DNA from: Anthonomus grandis grandis
Lineage: Eukaryota; Arthropoda; Insecta; Coleoptera; Curculionidae
Length of the DNA: 64,000 nt
Reading direction: 5' to 3'
NCBI RefSeq assembly: GCF_022605725.1
Contig: NC_065567.1
Span: 24,593,127 to 24,657,126, forward strand
How positions within the stretch are numbered: the stretch's first letter is position 1; each line of letters begins with the position of its first letter. Both the position numbers and the translations under genes were made by a program. Shown piece by piece: positions 1 to 12,773 of the stretch. The notes beneath the pieces are model-generated. The model searched no databases. It was not told where the DNA came from and was given only the letters and a program-made list of their open reading frames with translations.

Positions 1-663
1 TATATGGTAAAAATTAAAACAATTTTGACTTGAGATGGTCCGAACCCTAAAATCGGTTTCGCGTTTATATTATACTGTAGTTCTTGTTGTTATTCTCTTT
101 GTTATATACTGTTGATGTTTTGTTTTATTTACTTTCGTCTCAACTTTTGAACAATAAAAATGTCATTTTGCGACCTTTTGATACTAGTGATAATAAATCG
201 AATAGTTGTGGTAAATATTTTTAGGCATTTTGTAATGTGTTAGTTTATGATCGTTTTGCCGATCAAATTTTAAGAGAGTATCAATTCCTTAACACGTGTT
301 ATTTTTGACCTGAATATATTTTAAACCTGAATTATAATTTTTAATTACAATGTTCGTTAAAAAATGTCATTAATATTTGCTTAATAAAAAAAATACGGTA
401 CCGTTTTTTAAGATAAAAATTCAAGGTTCAATTGAATTTTTGACATTAACGAGTCACTTATTTTGGGTATTATGTCACTTATATTAAATATCAATTTAGA
501 AAATACTATCTCATATGCTCAAATATTGAAAAGAAGAAGAAAATAAACTTATTCACTAATTTAAAATTATTTGAACTTAAATTTTTAACGAAACATTTCG
601 TTATATTTACTGTAATGTAAGTTCAATAAGTCTTAAATACAATAATTTAATTAGATATAATAG
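1..663. other. AT-rich sequence, no gene seen
   Basis: No coding stretch, splice-linked exon or repeat unit could be supported here. The sequence is simple AT-rich DNA. Confidence 0.5.
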
Positions 664-741
664 ATACCGCGAATTAATCCAATTATAATTCATGCCAATG
701 ACGAATCCAGTTCTGAAGAGATGGATAGTGATGCTAAATAG
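664..741 (+). CDS. Candidate terminal exon or pseudo-exon with acidic Ser/Glu/Asp tail
   Basis: After a TAG acceptor-like site (about 661-663) an open frame of 25 codons reads IPRINPIIIHANDESS, then an acidic tail (SEEMDSDAK), and ends at TAG. A GTAAGT follows directly at 742. The acidic Ser-rich tail looks protein-like (casein-kinase-II type sites), but no family is recognised. A chance frame or a transposon remnant is equally possible. Confidence 0.18.
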   Translation: MPRINPIIIHANDESSSEEMDSDAK

Positions 742-1653
742 GTAAGTATTTTTGGACGTAACAAAATGTGGGTGCAAAATTATGAATATCTAGTTAACAC
801 TTATATTTGATTTCGATAAGCCCAAAAAATTTAATTGTCAGTTTCATTTTAATGAAAATTCATTGTTCAGCGGGAATTTTTGAGGTTATCGAAACAAATA
901 TCAGCGGCAATTTTTTTAATACGCAATATTTTATACCTGTGTTACAACAAACCACCCACCTTTTTGGCAAAATTTTTAATAATTAAAAAAAAAACTGTGT
1001 AAAAAATATGTATCATTAAATCTAACCATGACTTTTGCGTGACTTGATAAATGTGTTTGTTGGTTGTAAAATAACATTTTTACTATATATATATATATAT
1101 TAAGCCAGAGAAACAAACATTATATGCACGCCAATGCCTTATAAAGAAAACGCCGCGTGCTAAACGTTTTTAGTTTTTATACTTGTCCAAGTAACTTCAC
1201 CTAAACTATACTTATTCACCATCAAAAGCACCTAAGCTAAAAAGAGCAAAAAAATATTTTTTATACTGTGGAAATAAGCAGAATGAAGTGGGAAAATTAA
1301 TTTATTTCTTAATTCACTGACGAGATAAATATGTCTTACTCAAGCCAAAAGGACAACGATATTTTTTTTTCAATAGTCAGAGGTCATTTAACATATTTAA
1401 ATCAATGTTGAGATCGCACCTAAGCTGGAAAGATCACTGTTGAGATAAACGCGTTATCACCTCCAAGTGGAAAACAATTATTTCTTCATTGAAAATCACT
1501 GTCAAAAAATATAATTTTACGTAGAATCTAAAAATGTAACAATATATAGGGTGTCCTTTTTAAAATAACATAGTTACCGTCGTCTGCCTGTGATACCTAA
1601 ACTAAATGTCAACTATTCCGTTTAAATGGCACAACCTATGCATTTTTATTATA
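742..1653. other. Non-coding AT-rich sequence with an (AT)n microsatellite
   Basis: An (AT)n tract lies at about 1083-1101. A sequence opening ATATAGGGTGTCC at about 1545 resembles the outer end of a MITE, but no matching opposite end was found. No gene is seen. Confidence 0.45.
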
Positions 1654-2202
1654 CAGGGTGTTTTTCTTTAATATTCCGGCAAAATTCAAGGGCGTATTCC
1701 TTGGACAAGGTCAAGCAAAAAAGTTCCTATGAACATATGTCCTAAACGTCTTAGGTTCTACACTATAGGGTGGTAAAGTTGAAAGAAAAAAAAACTTACT
1801 TTTTTCGATAAATTTGATATCCCTATAGATATTTTTCTGAAAATTGGTACACAGTTTCTAAGCATACATAGCGTTTTTTTTATATACAATTTAAATTGTT
1901 ATATTCGCTATGGGCGTTTTTGCAGGAATTGAAGTGGATATTTTTTTAAGAGAAAAGAGTACGCCATTGGTTTTTTTTTGCAATACAAAATATTGTTCAA
2001 TTCTTTTAGAGCATATCTAATCCCTAGATAATTCTACGTCTGATGCACGGTCTTCGCATAAAAAAATACAAAAGGTAATTTATTTCTTTCGACTTTACTA
2101 CTCTGTAGTGTAAAATCTAAGACGTTTAGGATATATGTTCATAATTTTTTTTTTGCTTGATCTTGTCCCCTGAATATTTCGCAATATTAAAAAAACACCC
2201 TG
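1654..2202. mobile_element. MITE with long terminal inverted repeats, TA target duplication
   Basis: The left end starts CAGGGTGTTTTTCTTTAATA. The right end, read on the other strand, starts CAGGGTGTTTTTTTAATATT. The two arms stay alignable for about 130-140 bp, including the shared cores CCTAAACGTCTTAG and CAAGCAAAAAA. Both ends are flanked by TA (1652-1653 and 2203-2204). There is no coding capacity. These are the hallmarks of a non-autonomous Tc1/mariner-type element. Confidence 0.85.
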
Positions 2203-3060
2203 TATATCCAAATTCTACAATGTCGACTGAAAAAATAATTTATTTTTCGATCGACAAGCAGTGGAATCAGTGTCGAGACAAATATGTTATCGTAGTAATA
2301 TAAATTTATTAAGATAAATTATCGGAAATTTATGGAAAGCCTAAAAAGTGACTAAAAAAATACATCACTCGGAAGGCTTCGAATAAAATGAGAATATTTA
2401 AATCATATTAATTAGCCCAGTTTTTTTTTTTTTTTTTCGAAAATTGCGAGTAACGCTAGTGCTACAAAGGTGTCTGAGAATATTTTTCTTTGCTTTATTA
2501 AGTTTTGCATATTGGGTTGGTATTAAAGATTTTACCTAAGGTGAACAGCATTACAACTAGCTAAAACTCACTTTTCTAGAATTTTCTTTTTATTTCTCGT
2601 GGGCCAAAATCATGAAAAACTTGTTTTCCAAAGAAAGCATTAAGAATTTTACGTTTTTTATTATAGCAATTGAGTCTCTCTTTAAAGGCAAATTAAAAGG
2701 TATTTAAAATGTTTTTTGAAATATGAACCGAAAAGAAGTTAGTCACCTTTATTTTTTTTTGACCGGGAAATTTGAAACATTTTATAAGTTGGCCGAATCC
2801 AAAATTTTTTTTTGACATGTATCAATCATGGAGTTGCAATAATAAAAACTGCCTGGAACTTACTAGTGATTCTTGTTCAGGCATTTAGCGACATTTGAAA
2901 TGTTTAGTCCAGGCATTTTAAGTTTCGTCCGGATTTTTTTGTCGTGACTTTTTAAATATCTTCCAGGCATCTGATGTCAAAATGCAGAAACTAAGCTTAG
3001 AAGTAAATAGATGAAAAAAATGAAATTTTCATTCAATGGAAGCCTTCAGTTTTTTTTCCA
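2203..3060. other. Non-coding sequence grading into diverged array units
   Basis: No gene is seen. From about 2850 onward the motif CCAGGCATTT appears in loosely spaced, diverged copies that lead into the regular tandem array downstream. Confidence 0.4.
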
Positions 3061-4760
3061 AGTTTTTAAAGTCATTCTTGTCCAGGCATTTAGCGACATT
3101 TTAATCCAGGCATTTTAAGTCCAGGATTTTTGTCGTGACTTTTATAGTCAATATTATACCTTACACGCATTTAAACGAAGAAATTAGCCTTGGAGGTAAT
3201 TTAATTAAAAAAAACATTGTAGGACTATTAAAAAAAATATTTAAAAAAAAATATTTTAAGAATATTAAAAAAACTCATTTAAAAAAATGATTTTTTTCAA
3301 TTCTTAAACTAAATTCCAATTTTAGTCCAGGCATTTTAGGTTTCTTCCAGGATTTTCGTCGTGACTTTTATAGTCAATATTATATCTTCCAGGCATTTAA
3401 ACAAAGAAATTAGCCTTGGAGGTAATTTAATTAAAAAAACATTGTAGCACTATTAAAAAAGCTCATTTAAAAAAAAATAATTTTTTTCAATTCTTAAGCA
3501 AAATTCCAATTTTAGTCCAGGCATTTTAGGTTTCTTTCAGGATTTTTGTCGTGACTTTTATAGTCAATATTATATCTTCCAGGCATTTAAACGAAGAAAT
3601 TATCCTTGGAGGTAATTTAATTAAAAAAAACATTGTAGGACTATTAAAAAAGCTCATTTAAAAAAAAATAATTTTTTTCAATTCTTAAGCAAAATTCCAA
3701 TTTTAGTCCAGGCATTTTAGGTTTCTTCCAGGATTTTTGTCGTGACTTTTATAGTCAATATTATATCTTCCAGGCATTTAAACGAAGAAATTAGCCTTGG
3801 AGGTAATTTAATTAAAAAAAACATTGTAGGACTATTAAAAAAGCTCATTTAAAAAAAAATCAATTTTTTTCAATTCTTAAGCAAAATTCCAATTTTAGTC
3901 CAGGCATTTTAGGTTTCTTCCAGGATTTTTGTCGTGACTTTTATAGTCAATATTATATCTTCCAGGCATTTAAACGAAGAAATTAGCCTTGGAGGTAATT
4001 TCATTAAAAAAAAAATGTTGTAGGAATATTAAAAAAGCTCATTTAAAAAAAAATCAATTTTCTTAATTCTTTAGCTAAATTCCAATTTTAGCTAATTTCC
4101 ATTTTAGGTTTCTTTCAGGATTTTTGACGTGACTTTTATAGTCAATATTATATCTTCCAGGCATTTAAACGAAGAAATTAGCCTTGGAGGTAATTTAATT
4201 AAAAAAAATATTGTAGGACTATTAAAAAAGCTCGTTTAAAAAAAAACAATTTTTTCAATTCTTAAGCAAAATTCCAATTTTAGTCCAGGCATTTTAGGTT
4301 TCTTCCAGGATTTTTGTCGTGACTTTTATAGTCAATATTATATCTTCCAGACATTTAAACGAAAAAATTAGCCTTGGAGGTAATTTAATTAAAAATAACA
4401 TTGTAGGACTATTAAAAAAGCTCATTTAAAAAAAAATAATTTTTTTCAATTCTTAAGCAAAATTCCAATTTTAGTCCAGGCATTTTAGGTTTCTTCCAGG
4501 ATTTTTGGCGTGACTTTTATAGTCAATATTGTACCTTCCAGGTATTTAAACGAAGAAATTAACCTTGGAAGTAATTTCATTAAAATAACATTGTAAGAAT
4601 ATTAAAAAAGCTCATTTAAAAAAAAGATCAATTTTTTTAATTCTTAAGCTAAATTCCTATTTTAATCCAGGCAATTGAAGTAATTTTATATTTTTTCCAG
4701 GTTTTTGAAGTGATTCTTGTTCCAGGCTTTTAAGCATAAAACATTCAAAAAATTTGGTAA
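3060..4760. repeat. Tandem array, about 191-bp unit, about 8 copies
   Basis: The landmark TTCCAATTTTAGTCCAGGCA recurs with spacings of 190, 191 and 192 bp (CC at 3316, 3506, 3697, 3889) and continues to about 4470. Each unit carries a second landmark TTCCAGGCATTTAAACGAAG and the phrase TTAGCCTTGGAGGTAATTTA. Central copies are nearly identical and the edges are diverged, as expected for a satellite homogenised in its middle by unequal exchange. No reading frame is conserved. Confidence 0.9.
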
Positions 4761-6290
4761 TTTTTAGTTTTTTTCACTTATATCTTCCAAGGATTTTGAC
4801 GTCAAAATGAAAAAAAAATAATTTTGGAAGTTTTTGAGAATAAAATGCTCATTAAAAATTGCATTTATTTTTTATTTTTTCAACAAAATTCCAATTTTAT
4901 TCCAGCCATTTGAACTCAATTGTTTATTTCAGGTTTTTTTTCGTCTTTCAAGCATTGACATTAAAGGAGGAAATTAAACTTAAAAAAATTTGTTTTTAAA
5001 ATCAAATGATCATGTTTCTGGAATGAAGAAAGGCTGGAGAAATTGGGCATTTTATTTCTTTCCTATATTTCAAAGTTATATTCATTAGTTCTTTTTTTTA
5101 AGTTTCAAAGTTGTTTTTCACTTTTAATTTATTTCAAAGATTTTTGTTTAAACTTGTATTTAGAGATATGATTTTTTTACTCGTTTTTCTGTCATCTTCA
5201 AGGCCTTTTGAACATTTTTTGAAAACAATTCTTAATTAGTTGCAAAAAACTTTCGAAAAAATGACACAAATAGAGAACTTGCTTCGATTTGATGCCTTGC
5301 ATCAAGCCTTGCAGTCAAGTGATTTTAAAATATAAATGTAAATAAGAAAAAAAAAGAACATCACATGCAATTCTTTTGACGGCTGACGTCCGACTTGTCA
5401 TACAAATTTCCCGTTAAGGCAAGTTATTGGCATTAAATAAAAAACTGAAATAATTAATCGAATTTTGACGAAAAAAAAAATTGAAGGTTGTCGAGGTCCA
5501 AAGACACACTGCGACGAGCAATAGCCACAGGACATTGATTTTTTTTAAGAGGACAGGTGTTGGAGCCGCGATACACCTGGTAATATGCCGGCTGGAACGA
5601 CCATACCCAGTGGCGTTTCGGTCGGATTACACCGCGCAGGACCCGCATTACTTATTATATAGAATTAAAACTTAAAACTGAAACATTGGAACGGCTTAAT
5701 ATGTCATAAGGTGGACGAAAGATATCTTGTTATGTTATGGTTTTCTCGCACTATTATTATCTCATGTAAAACCCTTTTTCTAGGCATTTAAAGTACTTTA
5801 GTCGTCCATTCGCTCAAAGAGACCTAGATTCTAAAACCTAAAAGGGACCGGATTTAAAGCATTTATTAATTAAAAAAAGTTCATTTATGAATACTTTTTA
5901 TAAAAGGCTTATTAAATATGCATTATCAACAAAAAATTTAGGAAATAAAGTCCAAATTTTAGGTAATATACAAATTGCTCCTCTAAGCCTTCAAGATAAA
6001 GCTGGACTAGATCAATTGTGAGGATTATCACTTACTGCAAAAACTTGCATGATCATAATTATTTTTTACTTTCACAAAAACGAAGTAGGACAGATAATAG
6101 TACTGGGAGCTTAAATGTTAAAAGAAGTAGCGAAAGAGAAATCAATGAAACCAGACTTCAAAATTTAACACCGAGAAAGAAAAGCTATATAACATGAAAA
6201 GGATTCAAAAAAACAAATTATGTAAATTGAAAAGCAGTAAAAATGGCACTTGAATTGTCAGAAAAGGGAAGAGTTTTGGTTATCGAAAGG
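4761..6290. other. Unique-looking spacer with a small GC-richer patch
   Basis: This is mostly AT-rich non-coding DNA. Bases 5480-5650 are more GC-rich and open on both strands (64 codons each, minus 5648-5454 and plus 5481-5675). The minus frame reads VLRGVIRPKRHWVWSF and looks somewhat protein-like, but no family, splice context or start context supports a gene. Confidence 0.35.
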
Positions 6291-9200
6291 AGTCAATTCC
6301 CAATCCAAAAAATTGGAAACCCTGAAAAGTTGCTTTAAATCCCTGAAAAATATGAAAAATGCCTCCAAGAAAATAAAAATGACTTTAAGAGAGTGAAAAA
6401 TTGATCTGAAAACAAATTAGAAGCCTTGAAAAGTTGCTTCAAATCCCTGAAAAATATCAAAAATGCTACGAATAAATTAAAAATGACTTTAAGGGATTGA
6501 AAATAACAAATTACTTCAAGGGCTTCAAAAACATGAAAAATTACTTTTGAAAAAAAATTTGTAGCTTTGAAAAGTTGCTATAAAATCCTGGAAAATAAAA
6601 AAAATGCTATGAATAAAATAAAAATGACTTTAAGGGTTCAAAAAAACATAAAAAATTGCCCTTAAAATACTAAAAGTTGCTTCAAATCCTTGGAAAATTG
6701 AGAAAAATGCCTTGACTAAAATGAAGATGACTTCAAGGGATTGGAAAATAACAAATTACTTCAAGGGTTTCAAAAACGTGAAAAATCACTTGTGAAAAAA
6801 AATTTGTAGCCTTGAAAAGTTGCTTCAAATTCAAGAAAATATGAAAAGTGCCTTGAATCAAATAAAAATGCCTTTAAGGCCTTGGAACATATTAAAATTT
6901 ACTGTGAAAAAAAATTGGAAACCTTGAAAAGTTGCTTCAAATCCCTGGAAAATTAAGAAAAATGCCTCGACTAAAATAAAAATGACTTCAAGGGATTGGA
7001 AAACCACAAATTACTTTGGAAAAAAATCGGAAGCCTTGAAAAGTTGCTTCAAATCCCTGAAAAATATCAAAATTGTTACGAATAAATTAAAAATGACTTT
7101 AAAGAATTGAAAAACATGAAAAATTGCTTTAAAAAAAAATTGGAAATCCTAAATGTCACTTCAAATCGCTGGAAAATTGAGAAAAATTCCTCGGCTAAAA
7201 TAAAGATGACTTCAAGGGATTAGAAAATAAAAAAATTACTTCAAGGGCTTCAAAAACATGAGAAATTACTTTTGAAAAAAAATTTGTAGCCTTGAAAAGT
7301 TGCTTTAAAATCCTGGAAAAGAAGAAACATGCTATGAATAAAATAAAAATGACTTAAAGGTTCAAAAAACATGAAAAATTGGCCTTAAAAAAATTGAAAA
7401 TACTAAAAGTTGCTTCAAATCCCTGGAAAAAAAAATGCCTTGACTAAAATGAAGACGACTTCAAGGGATTGGAAAATAATAAATTCAAGGGTTTCAAAAA
7501 CATGAAAAATCACTTGTGAAAAAAAATTTGTAGCCTTGAAAAGTTGCTTCAAATTCAGAAAAATATGAAAAGTGTCTTGAATCAAATAAAAATGCCTTTA
7601 AGGCCTTGGAAAATATTAAAATTTACTTTGAAAAAAAATTGGAAACCTTGAAAAGTTGCTTCAAATCCCTGGAAAATTGAGAAAAATGCCTTGACTTCAA
7701 GGGATTGGAAAATAACAAATTACTTCAAGGGTTTCAAAAACGTGAAAAATCACTTGTGAAAAAAAAATTGTAGCTTTGAAAAGTTGCTTCAAATTCAAGA
7801 AAATATGAAAAGTGCCTTGAATCAAATAAAAATGCCTTTAAGGCCTTGGAAAATATTAAAATTTACTGTGAAAAAAAATTGGAAACCTTGAAAAGTTGCT
7901 TCAAATCCCTGAAAAAATGAGAAAAATGCCTCGACTAAAATAAAGATGACTTCAAGGGATTGAAAAACCACAAATTACTTTGGAAAAAAATCGGAAGCCT
8001 TGAAAAGTTGCTTCAAATCCCTGAAAAATATCAAAAATGTTACGAATAAATTAAAAATGACTTTAAGGAATTGAAAAACATGAAAAATTGCTCTAAAAAA
8101 AATTGGAAATCCTAAATGTCACTTCAAGTCGCTGGAAAATTGAGAAAAATTTCTCGACTAAAATAAAGATGACTTCAAGGGATTAGAAAATAACAAATTA
8201 CTTCAAGAGCTTCAAAAACATGAAAAATTACTTTTGAAAGAAAATTTGTCGCCTTGAAAAGTTGCTTTAAAATCCTGGAAAATAAGAAAAATGCTCTGAA
8301 TAAAATAAAAATGACTTTAAGGGTTCAAAAAACATGAAAAATTGTCCTTAAAAAAAATTGGAAGCCTTGGAAAAATGCTTCAACTCCCTGGAAAATTGAG
8401 AAAAATGCCTCGACTAAAATAAAGATGACTTCAAGGGATTGGAAAATAAATTAATTCAAGGGTTTCAAAAACATGAAAAATCACTTGTGAAAAAAAATTT
8501 GTAGCCTTGAAGAGTTGCTTCAAATTCAGGAAAATATGAAAAGTGTTTTGAATCAAATAAAAATACCTTTAAGGCCTTGGAAAATATTAAAATTTACTAT
8601 GAAAAAAAAAATTGGAAACTTCGAAAAGTTGCTTCAAATCCCTGAAAAATTGAGAAAAATGCCTCGACTAAAATAAAAATGACTTCAAGGGATTGGAAAA
8701 CCACAAATTACTTTGGAAAAAAATTGGAAGCCTTGAAAAGTTGCTTCAAATCCCTGAAAAATATCAAAAATGTTACGAATAAATTAAAAATGACTTTAAG
8801 GAATTGAAAAACATGAAAAATTGCTCTAAAAAAAAATTGGAAATCCTAAATGTCACTTCAAGTCGCTGGAAAATTGAGAAAAATTTCTCGACTAAAATAA
8901 AGATGACTTCAAGGGATTAGAAAATAACAAATTACTTCAAGAGCTTCAAAAACATGAAAAATTACTTTTGAAAGTAAATTTGTCGCCTTGAAAAGTTGCT
9001 TTAAAATCCTGGAAAATAAGAAAAATGCTCTGAATAAAATAAAAATGACTTTAAGGGTTCAAAAAACATGAAAAATTGTCCTTAAAAAAAATTGGAAGCC
9101 TTGGAAAAATGCTTCAACTCCCTGGAAAATTGAGAAAAATGCCTCGACTAAAATAAAGATGACTTCAAGGGATTGGAAAATAAATTAATTCAAGGGTTTC

Positions 9201-9670
9201 AAAAACGTGAAAAATCACTTGTGAAAAAAAAATCAAATAAAAAATGCCTTTAAGGCCTTGGAAAATATTAAAATTTACTATGAAAAAAAATTGGAAACCT
9301 CGAAAAGTTGCTTCAAATCCCTGAAAAATTGAGAAAAATGCCTCGACTAAGATAAAAATGACTTCAAGGGATTTGAAAACCACAAATTACTTTGGAAAAA
9401 AAATAGAAGGTCTGAAAAGTTGCTTCGTATCCTTGAAAAATATAAAAAATGCCTCCAAGAAAATAAAAATGACTTTAAGAGAGTAAAAAAACATAAAAAA
9501 TTACTCCGAAAAAAAATTGAAAGCCTTGAAAAAATGCTTCAACTTCCTGGAAAATTGAGAAAAATGCCTCGACTAAAATAAAAACGACTTCAAGGGATTG
9601 GAAAATAACAAATTACTTCAAGGGTTTCAAAAATATGAAAAATCACTTGTGAAAAAAAATTCGTAGCCTT
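6290..9670. repeat. Tandem array, 113-133-bp monomers in a 733-bp higher-order repeat
   Basis: The motif GCCTTGAAAAGTTGCTTCAA recurs about every 113-133 bp (for example near 6424, 6552, 6670, 6803, 6919, 7032, 7147, 7279). Whole blocks repeat as well: the block marked by TTACGAATAAATTAAAAATG occurs near 8041 and 8774, 733 bp apart, with most of the six intervening monomers matching one to one. Earlier spacings (608 and 964 bp) show insertions and deletions of monomers. Short frames inside, such as minus 9165-9383, are artefacts of the unit. Confidence 0.88.
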
Positions 9671-11398
9671 TTTAAACTGATAACCGTATTGTTAATTGTA
9701 AAATAAAATAAAATTCTATTTAAATATTCTTCTCCTCACTTTTCAGTTAACGCATCAACTTCTGTAATTCTGCGAATAACTTCAAATATCGCGCAATAGA
9801 GCAGGTTTAAATTTCCCGCCACACGCCACTCAAGATGGTCGTGCCCGTCCTTGTCAACGTCTATTTGTGTTCTGTGGATTCAGGTCACATTAAGCACATA
9901 TTTGAGTATGTCTTTTGAATTAATAAATTATTTTGAGACCTAGGCTTTGTGTATGTAATTTGGGAATATTTTCTTAAAAGTGGAGAAATCAGCCTTGGAA
10001 ATAGAAAAAAAATGCCCATATTTAGCATCGATTTATACAAGGAGTGATAATTTTACTTTAATAGAACTTTAGTTTCACTCAATTATTTTCATTAATCATC
10101 ATAAATCATGTTATCCCTTATAGAGTGATGAATAATTCTATTTTCCAGGTACTACTTCTAACGCATTTTCATTGCCAATAAAATAAACCCCAATAGTATT
10201 AAAAATAAATAAGATTGACTGGTTATATCAAATATATACGGCATTCGCCAAAACAATGTTGGCTTACGATTATAGACAGTATAATATATAACATGACAAT
10301 GGATATACACGCGCTAACTAAATTTAACCCGGTGTGCCAAATTATGGGCGAATAGTAGCCAAAACCCAAAATCACCTGTTGTAAAAGCCCTGGTTACCCA
10401 ATTGCTTCAAATGGGTCAAGTTGAGAATAGACGTAACAAATTCCGAAAATAAATTTTAATCATTGTAGTGGTGGTTCTATGAGGTTTATGACAACATAAA
10501 ACGAGTTACTGCTGCAGTTTTGCACCCACTGCAAGTTATGACTAGAGAAGGTTAAATGGCTTAAAATTTATTGGCATATACGACTTACTACGTCGTACAT
10601 CCGGATTTGCATATTATGCGAAAATATTGAACATTGATGGTAGTAAATTTTGTGAAAAGGCACTATTGGAAAGGGATCGGAGAAGAAAGTTGCTTAAACA
10701 TATATTATGTTTAATTTCCTGTATGTTGATTAAAGTCGCATATATGTATGTACTTGATGGTCGGTATGTTGGTATGCAAATTATTAAAGTTTTATTTTTG
10801 GTCAGGAAATTTGTTGCAGAGAAAAAATTAAACCAATTTGTTAAATTATTATTAATAATCGACAAATATTATTTATATACTACTATAAGTTGGTTTCTGA
10901 GTAATTCACAATTGGTTTTTGAATGTTTTTTTATCTTTTTACAAAACAACGTCTTAAACAACCAGTAATTTGGTTTTTGAATGAGTCACAGTTGGGGATA
11001 CGTTCAATTTTTTCCAAAAAAAAACCCTGACCTATTTTGGTAAACATCCAAATCAACCCATCGACATGGTACTTTTTTATAGTTACTTTTTTCCAACTAA
11101 TTTAATTGTAAAATTAAATTTTTATTCCTGGTCGTCAGTTTTTCAAAAAATCAAAGTAAACCCATCGACATACAACTCATTTTTAGCAATTTTTTTAGAA
11201 ATAATTCAATGGTAAAATTAGATATTTATTCCAGGCCGTCGGTATTCCTAATATACCGTTTTGAATAAGTCACAGTTCGTTTTCGAGTTATTTCTGATTA
11301 CAATTTTTTTTTACATTTTTTTTTTCAAAAATTTGAATTTTGTTCTGACTTTACCTTCTTGATTTACCTTCTGTGCTTTTAATAAGTGCGACAAGGAA
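9671..11398. other. Non-coding spacer
   Basis: Bases 9834-9920 hold a 28-codon frame beginning MVVPVLVNVYLCSVD after a pyrimidine-rich acceptor-like tract. Bases 10627-10968 hold a 113-codon AT-rich hydrophobic frame. Neither resembles a known family, has codon bias or connects to other exons, so neither is called. Confidence 0.35.
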
Positions 11399-11545
11399 AT
11401 GATGTTTAGGTTAAGTCTAGTTTTAATTTATGGTTTACCTCTGACAGGATTATTCTGGAACCGGGATGCTGTTTCTGGATTACCGAGACTATCCATGGAC
11501 AAACCGGAGTGTCCTGATACAGTTATGGTCAACTTATACTTTTAG
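11399..11545 (+). CDS. Possible small ORF (48 aa) with hydrophobic N-terminus
   Basis: An ATG-initiated frame reads MMFRLSLVLIYGLPLTGLF, then a polar stretch (NRDAVSGLPRLSMDKPECPD), and ends at TAG. An AATAAA signal lies about 40 bp downstream, near 11584. The hydrophobic N-terminal stretch could be a signal peptide and the base composition is less AT-biased than the surroundings. No family is recognised and only one cysteine is present. It may be a chance frame or the last exon of an unseen gene. Confidence 0.2.
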   Translation: MMFRLSLVLIYGLPLTGLFWNRDAVSGLPRLSMDKPECPDTVMVNLYF

Positions 11546-12442
11546 TTTATTTTTTTTTAGTTTATTTAATGTAGCTTTTTACTAAATAAAGATATTATTT
11601 ATTGAGTATTTCTTTATCCTACACCTGAGTTCTTAATTAAATCCATTAAAAAAAAAATTCCAATATCTTGTAGCTTGGTCTTAGCTAAGTATTTTTTAAA
11701 TTGAAATAAATATTTAAGAATAATATATTTGAGAATTTTTGTTTATTGTTTTTTACGTTGGTTTTAGAGTATTGTTAAAAAAATTATAATTTTTTTTATT
11801 CAAAAAATACTTAAAAACCATAGGATGTTGTATAATTCTTTTTCTAATTTTATATATATTCTTTTAATTCTATTTTTTTTTAATTTCTTGCCAACTTTTC
11901 TTTCAAAAAGTCTTTTTGAGTTTCAAAAAAAATATGTTAAAAATTTTTGTTCATTGTTTTACAAGTTTGCTTTGGAGTATTTTTTGATTCATACATTGGC
12001 TCTTAATAAATTCTTTCCAAAAAAATTAAAAAAAAATTTCAATCCCCTCCTGTAAGTTGATGTTTGAGTATAAAAAATTTAAAATTTTTGTTTATTGCTT
12101 TATAGGTTGGCTTTAATTTTTTCAACAAATTTATTGTATTTTTTTAATATTTTCAAAATATTTTTTTCCAAGCTGGTTTGCATGCTTTCCAACGTCCTGT
12201 ATTTTGAATAAATCAAATAAGGTTTTTGAATAGTTTTTGAATTTACATAAAAATTTCATTTAAAAAGTACAAAAATTTGTTCCAAAAAAGAATTTTTTTC
12301 CATTGACAGTTAAGTGAGCCCTAGTTGATTTTTGAGTATTCTTCAATTAAAAAAAAATTATTTATTATTATTACTTTGCAAATTACTTTTTGAGTATTTT
12401 TTGTTTAATTTTCCTGAACAAAATTTTTAGACAATGTTTCTA
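11546..12442. other. T-rich degenerate sequence, no gene
   Basis: Phrases such as 'TTTTTGAGTATTTTT' and 'TTTATTGTTTTA.AGGTTGG' recur loosely here and again at 14.2-15.4 kb on the far side of the mariner copy. This suggests that the element inserted into a very diverged T-rich tandem repeat. Confidence 0.4.
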
Positions 12443-12734
12443 CAGTGCATTTTTTTTATCTCAGGTCATAGGGTTTTACGTGTAATATTTTAAACCCCAT
12501 GTTAGAACCTGTTCTATTTAATCGATAGGATTGAAACTTAGAACAAGTGAAGTTTAAGTTAACAGACTTTAAAAAATCCCATTATTTTGCAAAAAAATTT
12601 GCGAGAAACCTATTTAAAATACGTTTTTCTGATGAAAAAGTTGGCTTTTTCTGCACCTCGTAACCTTCATTACCTTTACACTTCAAAGCAGGTAGACTGA
12701 CAAGTAAATATCTGACAGTGACACAAAATAATTT
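12443..12734 (+). repeat. Left terminal inverted repeat of the 12.4-kb mariner
   Basis: This 292-bp arm starts with CAGTGCAT and ends with GACACAAAATAATTT. It matches the complement of 13870-14161 almost base for base. Confidence 0.92.
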
Positions 12735-12773
12735 TTAAATTGCTCCATTGAAATTGTTCAAAAACTCTTTAAA

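Noticed and set aside
9165..9383. 72-codon Phe-rich protein
   Set aside because: It is the complement of the 122-bp satellite monomer.
3060..9670. CRISPR array
   Set aside because: The units are over 100 bp, contiguous without unique spacers, diverged at the edges, and lie in a eukaryotic genome with introns.
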